A stretch of DNA of 64,000 bases, from the NCBI RefSeq assembly GCF_000208745.1, contig NC_030851.1, forward strand, positions 13,092,939 to 13,156,938, in the 5' to 3' direction. Below the pieces are notes generated by a model that was given only the letters and a program-made list of their open reading frames with translations, made no database searches and was not told where the DNA came from. The position numbers and the translations under genes were made by a program. The stretch comes from Theobroma cacao. Lineage: Eukaryota; Streptophyta; Magnoliopsida; Malvales; Malvaceae. Below, piece after piece: positions 46,945-58,396 of this stretch (its first letter is position 1; every line of letters begins with the position of its first letter).

Positions 46945-47756
46945 NNNNNNNNNNNNNNNNNNNNNNNNNNNNNNNNNNNNNNNNNNNNNNNNNNNNNNNN
47001 NNNNNNNNNNNNNNNNNNNNNNNNNNNNNNNNNNNNNNNNNNNNNNNNNNNNNNNNNNNNNNNNNNNNNNNNNNNNNNNNNNNNNNNNNNNNNNNNNNNN
47101 NNNNNNNNNNNNNNNNNNNNNNNNNNNNNNNNNNNNNNNNNNNNNNNNNNNNNNNNNNNNNNNNNNNNNNNNNNNNNNNNNNNNNNNNNNNNNNNNNNNN
47201 NNNNNNNNNNNNNNNNNNNNNNNNNNNNNNNNNNNNNNNNNNNNNNNNNNNNNNNNNNNNNNNNNNNNNNNNNNNNNNNNNNNNNNNNNNNNNNNNNNNN
47301 NNNNNNNNNNNNNNNNNNNNNNNNNNNNNNNNNNNNNNNNNNNNNNNNNNNNNNNNNNNNNNNNNNNNNNNNNNNNNNNNNNNNNNNNNNNNNNNNNNNN
47401 NNNNNNNNNNNNNNNNNNNNNNNNNNNNNNNNNNNNNNNNNNNNNNNNNNNNNNNNNNNNNNNNNNNNNNNNNNNNNNNNNNNNNNNNNNNNNNNNNNNN
47501 NNNNNNNNNNNNNNNNNNNNNNNNNNNNNNNNNNNNNNNNNNNNNNNNNNNNNNNNNNNNNNNNNNNNNNNNNNNNNNNNNNNNNNNNNNNNNNNNNNNN
47601 NNNNNNNNNNNNNNNNNNNNNNNNNNNNNNNNNNNNNNNNNNNNNNNNNNNNNNNNNNNNNNNNNNNNNNNNNNNNNNNNNNNNNNNNNNNNNNNNNNNN
47701 NNNNNNNNNNNNNNNNNNNNNNNNNNNNNNNNNNNNNNNNNNNNNNNNNNNNNNNN
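46945..47756. other. Assembly gap (812 N)
   Basis: The gap lies between the tandem array and the middle of a minus-oriented LTR. From the spacing in the complete copy at 48500, about 840 bp of LTR are missing before 47757. That nearly equals the gap length, so no large internal region need be hidden. Confidence 0.95.
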
Positions 47757-48499
47757 TTTTTACTTTTAAAATATAGTCATTCCTTGGCGTTGGCTGAGTT
47801 TCATCCTCACGTGGTAGTTCGACGTGAAGTGAACTCTAAACTTACCTTAGGAGATACCCTCCGTGCCTCTCGTCCTAAGGTAAAATATAACGGGGTTTAC
47901 CGTGCCCCTCTAATAGGTTGGTCCACGAAAACCCGCCCACTGCAGTAAGCTAATCAAATAACCCACCAAATCAATAAAAATTTCAACAACATGACATGGC
48001 TAATATAATATTACCCAGCCTGTCACGGTAAAACAAAACAGTTTATATAATCCACAAACCACAAATCCAGCCATTCATGTCATCACATTATCATAAGCCA
48101 TCAATTCAAACCATATATATATATAGATAACACAAGTATATAGTCTCCACCTACTCAATTTCCAAAATCAGTATTCGATTTCAAAACAAGTTATAAATCT
48201 CATTTCTTTTAACCAACACTTCAATTTTAAAACATAATAATTTACAATTTAAACTCATTATTCTTTAAAACATAAAAACGAGTATAAAATACTTTATATA
48301 GTTAAAATGATCATCTGATTACTCACAATAGCGGGAGTTTGGAGTACGCCTATTCTTGGTCCTCGGGTACGATATCTTTACCCTTATTAGAGGGCTCACC
48401 ACCTATACATAATACACGACACGTAATTCAATATATTTGTCCCAAACTGTTATAAAACTATTTCAAGCTCTATATTAATGCATGAAATTGAATGAGAAT
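47757..48499 (-). repeat. Outer gypsy LTR, first visible part
   Basis: Same family as the LTRs at 3580 and 14484, in reverse orientation (ccttggcgttggctgag, gtgcccctctaataggttgg). It is interrupted at agaat (48495-48499) by the LTR at 48500 and continues at 51542. Confidence 0.88.
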
Positions 48500-51400
48500 T
48501 GTCACGACCTGAAATTTTCATCGAGCCCGTGATAACCGTCGCGATGTCTCGATTGACATTCATTACCCGAAATGCCAACCGAAACCTCGCAAGGCTTTCG
48601 CATCAGTTTTACTTTTTCCTTGTGAGCAACAGTTATTAAATACCATGTTTTAAAGAAATAGAGACTAATTTCAAATAAAAAATAATCAAAAAGTAATTTC
48701 TACTACACATGGGTATTTTAGTCATTTTACCCAAAATTTTTGAACCTTGATAAAAATATGATATACGAGTAATAAGCATCCATTTCACGTCTAAAAATAA
48801 GTTCCATTGTCTAATTCATCAATTTAAAGTGAAATTATAGCTATTCAAATTAAATAAAAATATTAGATAAAATATTCTATTTTCTTATAAAATAATATTT
48901 ATAGAACTCTGCGTAAATAATTTTTGTAGCATAAAAGCAAAATAATTAGCGTAAAGACTATAGACCTGCGATTTCTAAGGGTGTAAATCCAAAAGCAAAC
49001 CCTCGACATAATTAGCGGTCTACAGACTACCCTGAGCCTAAAATGGGTGAAAAGAAGGGGTGAGTTTTTATAAACCTAGTGAGTAAGCAAATTTCATCTA
49101 AAACATCTAAAGCCGAGTAAATGGAGACAATTAAAACATCTCTTCATAATATGATTCATAACATTAAAAGTCATTTCAACCATATAAAACAATGACATTT
49201 CATCAAAAATAATCAGTAAGGCTTATGACTCTCTTAAAACTTGGCTCGTGCCAAAACTCGAACTTGATGATGCCTTGCGCAGGGCATCCAACCGAGACCG
49301 CCAAGGCTGTTAAAATAACATATGAGTATAAAACTCATTTTTACATTTAAAAGCACAGTCGTTTATTGGCGTTGGCTAAGTTTCACCCTCACGTGATGGT
49401 TCAACGTGAGGTGAGCTCTAACTTTACCTTAGGAGATACCCTACGCGCCTCTCGTACTAAGGTACAATATAATCGAGTTTACCGTGCCCCTCTAATAGGC
49501 TGGTCCACGGAAACCCGCCCACTGCAGTAAGCTAATCAAATAACCTACCAATTCAATAAAATTTTTGATAGCATGACATGGTTAATATAATATTACCAGC
49601 CTGTCAAGGCAAATCAAAATAGTTCAAATATTCCACACAAACACAAATCCAGCCATGCTTGCCATTACATTGTCATAAGCTATCAATTCAAACCATATGT
49701 CAAAACATATATATAACACGAGTATACAGTATCCACTTACTCTATTTCAAAAATCAACATTTAGTTTCAGAATAATTTATAAATCTCATTCATTTAACCA
49801 ACATTTAAAATGTAAAACATAATAGTTTGCAATTTAAATTCATTTTTCCTTAAAACATAAAAACGAGTATAAACTACTTTAGATAGTTAAGATGAAAGTC
49901 TGATTACTCACAATAGCAGGAGTTTGGAGTGGTAGGAGTACTCCTATTCTCGATCCTCCGGCACGATATCTTTGCCCTTATCGGGGGGTTCAGCACCTAT
50001 CCATAATACACAATACGTAATTCAATACATTGCTGTCAAATTGTTATAAAACTATTTCAAACTCTATATGAATGCATGAAGTTGAATGAGAAATGTTCGG
50101 ATAGTTACTTAAAGACGGTGTTCTACGTAGGTTCAATTGTGATCGGAAAGAATTTGTATTCAACCTAATTCGAACTATACACCATTGATTTAACCAAAAC
50201 ATCCGATTCAACTCCAAATATATTCATTACACTTTCAATAATCTAATACACCAAAGCATTACAATGAACTTGATTTTTGACTAACTTCACCATGTTTTGA
50301 AATTCATTCCGATTTTGAACTAACATACTAATCAATGTCTACACAGTCTCGTAAATCCATATATATCATTAGGAATCAAACCCAAGTCCATTTACTATGA
50401 TTTTCTCAGTTTCCATCAAGCTATTTTCTAAAGGAACTATATTTTTCAATAACCGGTTTCGATATCCAACATCATAATTCATCAATTCCTAGCTAAATAA
50501 TATGAATTACAACCAAATCCATCATCAACATGCCCTATAGAAAATTTGGCCAAATGAGGGTGGTTGAAGAACATGTGATTTTCTTGCTTATTTTTCCTTC
50601 CAAACATCACAAAATGACTAAAAACACTAGGATATTATGAAATCTAGCAAAATTCATCACCAAAACTTCTCTCTCTAGATTTGGCCAGCAAAGGTTCCCT
50701 CTTGAAAACTTGAATTTCAGCCATGGAGAATGAAAAAGAATGCATGGGAAAGGTATATCACAAGCTAAAATAAAAAAAATATTACCTTTACTTGCTTGAT
50801 TCCTTGAAATCCAACAATTTCTCTTGGATTTTTCCTTCCTAGGGTTTTTTCTTCTCTTTTTCTCTTTGTTCCCTTGCTTGGCCGGCCATAAGAGTGAAAT
50901 GGGAGAAGCTTAAATCGGTTTATAAAGGAAAATCATAAAAATATTAAAGCTTGACACATGTCATCACTTGATTGGTCCATGATTAAAAACTTAACCATTA
51001 AGCAATTTCTCATCGCCACATGTAATCCCATAATTATCTAAGTATAAAGTGATAATAGGTGAAATTCATGGGCTTGACAAGTGTCATGGCCATGTAAAAT
51101 TTCAATTACGTCCTCATGGACACGTGAAATGACTGTTTTGCCTTTATACTCGAAAAATGTCGGAATTGAAATTTTTCACTCCACAATTTCAAATTATGCT
51201 CCAAATAGTCAAACTTGGTCAAAAATCGCGTCCAACATTCCAATTTTGCCCTTGAGTGTCAAAATGACCATTTTGCCCCTACGTTATGAAAATTCTCGAA
51301 TTAACTCCAAATCAATCCTCGAATTTCCAATCATCATATTAAGACATTTTAAGGTTCAATATCTCTCAAATGCATCTTAAAATCTCTATTTGGCCTAGTT

Positions 51401-51536
51401 CGAGGCTTTAATCAACTTAATTGTACCACTAGGTACAATACCGACTTTTAACGATTTTTCGATACATTCACTTATGCAAACATTCTATCAAGCACATGAA
51501 TGACATGACAAGTATATAATAGAGTAGGGCTTGACA
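48500..51536 (-). mobile_element. Inner solo LTR with perfect target duplication
   Basis: Runs TGTCACGACC...GGGCTTGACA, 3037 bp, with agaat on both sides (48495-48499, 51537-51541). No primer site, gag or pol, so it is a solo LTR left by recombination of a full element. ORFs within it (for example 51081-51380) have no recognisable domain. Confidence 0.93.
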
Positions 51537-51541
51537 AGAAT

Positions 51542-52980
51542 TGTTCAAATAATCACTTAAAGACGATGTTTTACGTGGGTTCAAATATGATCGGACTGAA
51601 TTTGTATTTGACCTAACTCGAACTATACACTGTTGAATTAACCAAAACATCCGATTCAACTTCAAATATATTAATTACACTTTCAATATTTCAAATACAC
51701 CAAAGTAACTCAATGAGCTTGATTGTGACTTAATTCATCGTAACCGAAATTCATTTCGATTCTGAACTAACGTGTTAATCAATGTTAACACAGTCCAATA
51801 AATCCATCTATATCATTAAGAATCAAATCCAAGTCCATTCACTATGATTTTCTCATTATTGTTCAAGTCGTTTACTAAAAGAACTATACTTTTAAATAAC
51901 CGTTTTTTATATCTGATACCATAAATCATCAATTACGAGCTAAATAACATGAAATACAACAAAATCCATCATCATCATGTCATCTATAACATTCGACCAA
52001 AGAGGGTTGTTGAAGGGCATGTGATTTTTTTGCTTGTTTTTCATGCCAAACATCATCAAACAACTAAAAACACTAAGATATCATGAAATCTAGCAAAATC
52101 CATCATCAAAACCTCTCTCTCTATGTTCGGCCAGCAAGTATTCCCTCATGGAAACTTGTGTTTCAACCATAAAAAATGAAAAAGAAAGCATGAGAACAGT
52201 AGATTTTAAGCTAAAATTGAAAAATCTTACTTTTGATTGCTTTGTTCTTTGAAATTCAACAAATTTCTCTTAAATTTTCCTCTCTAGGGTTTGTTTCTAT
52301 TCTTTTCTCTTTGTTCTTTGATTTGGCCGGCCATGAAGAGTGAAATGGGAGAGTTTATAAAGGAAATTATAAAAATATTAAAGCTTGACATGTGTCACCA
52401 TGTGATTGGTCTATGTTTAAAACTTAACAATTAAGCATTTTCTGACCACCATATGTAATCTCTTAATTATCCAAAGTATAAAATAATAATAGGTGAAATT
52501 CATGGGCTTGACAAGTGTTATGGTGGTGTAAAATTTCAAAAATTCCAATTACGTCCTCGTAGATACGTAAAATGACTGTTTTGCCCCTATGTTTGAAAAA
52601 ATGTCAGAATTAAAATTTTTCATTTCTCAAATTCAAATCATGCTCCAATTAGTCAAACTTGGTCAAAAATTTCGTCCAACATTTCAATTTTCCCATCAGG
52701 TGGAAAAATGACCATTTTGCCCATACGTTATGAAAATTCCTAATTTGACTCCAAATTAATCCTCAAACTCCGAATCACCATATTAAGACATTCTAAGGTT
52801 CAATAACTCTCAAATATATCCTAAAATCTCTATTCAAACTAGTTCGATGTTTTAATCGACTTAACTGTACCACTAGGTACGATACCGACTTTTAACGATT
52901 CTCTGAGGCATCCCAATATGTAGATATGCTATCAAGTACATGAATGACATGACAAGTATATAATAGAGTAGGGCTTGACA
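51542..52980 (-). repeat. Outer gypsy LTR, second part
   Basis: Resumes exactly where 48499 stops (tgttcaaataatcacttaaag, matching about 50092 onward in the inner LTR). It ends GGGCTTGACA at 52980, where the 250-bp tandem repeat returns. Visible plus estimated missing parts total about 3.0 kb, so this too is probably a solo LTR. Confidence 0.88.
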
Positions 52981-53195
52981 ATTTATATTTATATTATCGG
53001 GCTAAAAGTATGTAACGATATTCAAATTTTTATTTTAAATAAAGAATAATAAAAATAAAGATAATTATAGTTAAAAGTTGCTATTGAAAGGTTTGGCGTA
53101 AAGTTGTAAGAATTAATATAAAATCTTATAAAAGTGGAATAAGCAAATTTAAAATCTTAACGTAAATATGTGATAGTTAACGTAATAAGTGATAA
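52981..53195. repeat. ~250-bp tandem repeat array, right part
   Basis: atttatattatcgggctaaaag, ttggcgtaaagttgtaagaatt, and aacgtaaat at 53159 match the units left of the gap. It is the other half of a unit split by the outer LTR. Confidence 0.85.
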
Positions 53196-55258
53196 TAATA
53201 ATTTTTATTAAATTAATTAATTAAATATGATTTTAATATTAAAAAGAATAATATTCTTATAGTTTAAAGTAAAAAAATAAAATTAAAAATTAAATAACTT
53301 TTAAAATAAACTAAATAAATTTAAAAATTATCTACTTTGTTACCCTAAAATGAATAAATTTAAAAATTATGTATATTATTTACCTGTTAACCTGTTAAAC
53401 AGGTTTTTATTACTTTTGAAAATTTTATTTATTGACCTTACAGTAAAATTCGACTTATTGTAGCGTTCACCTGTTGCTACCCTTGCTAAGAATAAACCTG
53501 GAAAAGCCCTTCTTCAAAGCCTATAATCCGGCTAATGGATAGCCAACAAGTCGTTGAACTTGCACTAATTATTCCTTGAGACTTATATTTCTTTTCTATA
53601 AAAATATCTGCTGTTTTATCAATTTTTTGTGTTATATTTAAACAAAAATAATATATCAGAATTTTGAGCCAAAAATCCACCACATTCAACATTTGTTGGT
53701 GCTCACTGGTTCTATAATGTCATTTACTCTAATCTTTATTTTAGCACGAGTTGTGAATTTCACTTGAATTAGTACGAGTGTTTTGTCTTCCCTGTTAGTT
53801 GGAAAATTCAAATCCAATGGGTCTGCGGTGATGCAAAAATTTTCAATAATAATTGAGATAGATGATTAAGTTTGTTTGATTGATGTTTTTATTATCAAAA
53901 TAAAAAAAAATTACCTTTTTTCATCCGTTGTGGGTGCCTAGGGCTATTTGGGCCACCCACGAGAACATGATGAAAGATGATGTCATCGAATGGATTCCAT
54001 GCTAGTAAGTGATTTTTTTCCCCAAGACAAAAAAAAGAAATAATAAATAAAAATGTTCCCTCCTTTTGCTTGAAAGGCAGCCCATCAAAAACGGCCAAGC
54101 TTTTACGATTGGTGGTACTTAATCACACCGAATCAAGATAACCCTGCATTATTAAGTCATCACAAGATTTTTTAGACTCCATTTGAGTGATTTATTTTTT
54201 TTTATCATTTGTTTTAAGTTTTTTATTTATTTCTATTTTTCCCTTTTTCTTTTACAAAAAAAATTCTAAAATATCAATTAATGGAGTCTTAACATATGCT
54301 ATTATTATTATTATTATTTTTTCATTAAGCCAATGATAAATGTTATTCATAAAAAAAAATAAAGAAACAACAAAAATCACTCTTAAGAATAAAAGACATC
54401 AGTCTAGAAAAAGAAAAAACATCAAATAAAACCAGATTACATCAAAACAATAACAATCTTATCAAATTAACACCAAAGAAAAAGCAATTTTGATTAATCC
54501 ACCCCCAATTTTGCGACTATTTCTTATAAAACCGAACATGATTATTTTATCCAAAGGACTCAATTGGCACATTTGAAAATTTTCTTGCTGTCTCAGCAAT
54601 ATTGCCCTTATCACGAGTTGAAAATGAGGTGAACTGAACATTAATAATATATTTGATTGTTTTTATCAACATATTAAAAGAGATCTACTTGGTACAGGAA
54701 TTTTTATACTTATTATAGAGTAGCAACATGAGCAATTAATTAAGGTCTGTTGAGGACCATATAAAATTAATATTTGTAGCGATTAGCTAGCCAAGATATT
54801 ACAAAGGTACGTGCTAGCTAGAGCAAGTCTTCTTGATTAGAGATATTAATTAAGGCATGAGCTATGGATAAAAGAAATTGAATATAAAAGATGGGAAAAA
54901 ATGGATTAGTCAATTAATCAATGAAGTTTGTACTAGTTGACAGAAATGATAATAACTAAATATCAAGCCAGCATAGCTTGGAAATACAATTTTGGTTACG
55001 TTATTGGCCCCCAAAATCATTAACATCATTTCAGGGCATCCCCAAACTATTTTCTCCATCAATTAGAGAACGAAGAAACCAAAAAAAAGAAAGAAAAATA
55101 AATAACAAAACCCATTAAAAAAAAGAAATAAGGAAGAAAGAAAGAAAATAAAGGTTTCATAACTTAAGAATAATACATCACATAAAGGAGGCAACTAAAT
55201 TATGAGAAACATTTTTTGTTTTTGTTTTTTTTTTTCGTTGCTTTTTTCATTTGGAGTT
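53196..55258. other. 3' flank of the LAX2-like gene, no other gene seen
   Basis: AT-rich, with no conserved coding motif. Small ORFs on the minus strand (53692-53486, 54098-53895) resemble nothing I know. There is a (ATT)n run at 54300-54318. Confidence 0.5.
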
Positions 55259-55414
55259 TCAAGCGCTCCTACCATAGTGCAGCACCATGACATGATCAGC
55301 TGTTGAGGTTTCTGGAAGCAAAGTGACTGCGTCTCTTGAACTCCATATTTGATCTCTTACATTCTGCAACGTCAAGTAAGGTACAAGCTGTTGCCCTCTA
55401 CATGTTATCTCTAT
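55259..55414 (-). CDS. LAX2-like exon 4
   Basis: 156 nt encoding IEITCRGQQLVPYLTLQ, then NVRDQIW and a C-terminus VMVLHYGRSA. It joins in phase with exon 3 and completes the domain. The acceptor gatagagcag has a poor pyrimidine tract. Confidence 0.85.
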   Translation of the reverse strand: MEITCRGQQLVPYLTLQNVRDQIWSSRDAVTLLPETSTADHVMVLHYGRSA

Positions 55415-58349
55415 CTGCTCTATCATCAATCGCAATCGTACAGTTGGTGTTAGCGATTCAGCAATATATCCATTAATATGTAAAAATAAAAGGAATACAC
55501 ATCAAACTATCATCGAGATGTGACTTAATGTTACTAAAAGATTAAAAAAATAAAGAAAAAAGAAACACAAACATGAACATGAAGTAAAAGAAAAAGAAAA
55601 GATTTCACATTAGAATGCTAACTGCGGGGTCTTGTATCATGATGGAAACAGTTTCATGAAAGCTAAATGTTCATGCATTTTTTTCCCTTTTTTTTTAAGT
55701 GTTTCAAACCCTTAGGATACCTATACTTTCAAGTAACTTAATCTTCGTTATTTGTTCTTTTTTGTTGACAGAGTGACACCAAATATCACTTGAAAGCAAC
55801 GAAAGATGTGAACGTGTGTGGGGAAGAAGCTATTAAAAGCCTTTAAAGAAAAGGCAAAAAAAGAAAAAGTTACTCCACATGCTAAAAACTGAGACTAATT
55901 TTGTTTTGTACAGTAGTACTGAAGTCAGGCTTTGTCACTGGCTTACGTCTTACCCATGGTATGCCCCATTCCTCTTAAACGTCTACTTTACCCATAAAAT
56001 TTCTCCATTTCTCTCTCTCTCTCCAACTTTTCTTCTTTACTCCAACAGATTCCTCATTCCTCCGAAATTGAAAAATGCTACACTACTACTGCAACTTAGG
56101 TCAGCGGTCAGGCAGGAAAATCGACCGTCTAAAGGCTGCCCGTTCATTCCACGATCTTAAATTGCCCGAAATTAATCATTTCGGGCCCCACCTAGACTTT
56201 ACTCGTAAGCCAAAATCATGATCTCATAGACTTTTATTTTAATACTAGTATTATAATTCAAAAATAGTAGGCACAAAATAATTAAAAAAGATTTGCAATG
56301 GATCCAAAAAGCACGGCGAGGAATAGGCACCCATTTTTCTTTTTTCGTTTTTTGGTTTTGAAATGTTTATGTAGTTACTTTATTCCTACAAAACGTAACT
56401 CAACACTTGTCACATACGCCAATCACATCTCATGCACGTCTTCTTCACGTTGCTCTCTCTCCATATTCCCCAAAAAAAAAAAAAAAAAAAAAAGAAAAAA
56501 AGAAACCCCTAATGTCTAAAGTGAAAGGTCAATATTCCTTTCTTGGTAGTTGATTTTTTGTTTCGTTAATAAATAATTCTTAAAATGTAATAAGGTAACA
56601 CTAGCTAAGGTGGGGGAAAAGGGGTTAGTAGTTGTTTAATGGGTGGATGCTGATATCAAGGTGATAGATAAGGATTTATTTCTAATATTTAATTCTGCAT
56701 GCATTCCGTTCACCATGAATAAAGAACTCATTTTCATGGGGCTCCTTATCTGTCTCTTTATGCTTTTATTTTTGTTCTTTTTCAACTACTAGGAATGATT
56801 CTGTTGTGGAATTATCCCTCATGCATTGCTTTCCCCCGACGTAAAATGTGTGGGGGTTTTTTTTTATAATATGTATCAATATATGTATTTTGTGGTTGGT
56901 TGTGGGAGTGATGATGGGGTCTTTTAAATTCCTTCAAAGTGCACCACTTAGGGTTTTTCGATGGCCCTTTTGAAGCACAATCTATGAGAAAAAAGGGGAG
57001 AGAAGGCTTCAAAAAAAGGGGGGGCCTACAATTAGCTGTCTGAAAGCTGAGATGAAAGAAGCGAAAGCGTGACGAAAGGAAGCGATAACGCATGCAGATG
57101 GGGGGTTTGAGAATGACAGGGTCCACGTGTGATTTCCAAGGCCCTACGATATGATTTTACCTTTATTAGATGTCTTAATATCAACCCTCATTTTTCTTTT
57201 AGGAATGTGTTAATGAGTGTCAACTTAAGGACGAGATATTCCAAAGATGAAGATGTTTTTAATGTTTTTCTATATATCTTAAAGTCAATGCACTCTTAAA
57301 AAATTGCGAAAAGAGGGATCAAACAAGCCTTACTCAATTCCCACCATGAGGACATCTTTTTGCTTTTCCTTGCACCGATTATTATTGCCCTAGACTGTTA
57401 TTCATATCCATGTAAAAAGAGGGAAACTAGAGATAATGGGTAATCATGAAACAAAATGGTGTAAAACAATATCTGTGGCTAGATACCAGTATGGACAAAA
57501 ATCAATGGTGGAAGAGCTAGCGATCCAGGATAATTGATTGAAGGAGATATCTTCCTCATCAAAGAGAGAGAGAAGAGTCCTACGTCTGCGCTAAAATCAC
57601 TTATGACACTAATCATTGGGTATTTTGTTGCATGCCATGTGAGAAAGGAGAAATATCTTATCCCAAGGCGGCATAAACTAAAATCCTAGATGAAAATTTT
57701 ATATGTGGCAAGGAGATTCACATCACCTGGCCGGTGCGAAGAATTTGCCAAATCAATGGCAGCCGAGTTGACCTAAATAGCTACATGGGGAAGTTTTTTT
57801 TATTATATAAAAGCAAGAGGAATGTTCAGCATGACAGGCATCCTATATTATCTAAACATATATTATGATGTTCTGAAGATTAGGTGTAATTTTGTAGGTG
57901 AAGAATACAAACAAGCAATAGCTGTAACATTTGGGGTTTGATTGATAAAATAAGATACTGTCATAATCTCAACTGGATTACTTCATGGCATGAAGTGCAA
58001 GGAAAGAAACAAAAGTATGTATGCATCCGTATCATGGCATAAGGGTTGACCTATAAATGTTTAAATTAATTAATTATATATAATATATATACACGAGAAA
58101 ATACAATATATAATTGATACTAGTATAACAAAACATGAATGTCCAGGATATGTCATAACTATAAATATATACATATTCTAACCAAAGCTAACATGTATAG
58201 TTTAGATGTTTTAGGTGGCGGAGACAAGTCATACAAATAGTGCCGCAAAGGACAAAGAATGAAGGCCAATAAATGTAGCGAACAACCTTTTTATTCTAAC
58301 ATGATATGCTGTCTGAGAAGGAGCTTCTCCTTTCGTGAGATGAAATGAC

Positions 58350-58396
<47 letters not shown>

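Noticed and set aside
53895..54098. 67-codon minus-strand ORF downstream of the LAX2-like gene
   Set aside because: No family resemblance and AT-rich flanks; considered as an extra exon but the LAX2-like reading already ends with a stop at 55259.
56812..57126. 104-codon minus-strand ORF in intron 3
   Set aside because: Basic, low-complexity translation with no recognisable motif, splice or promoter support.
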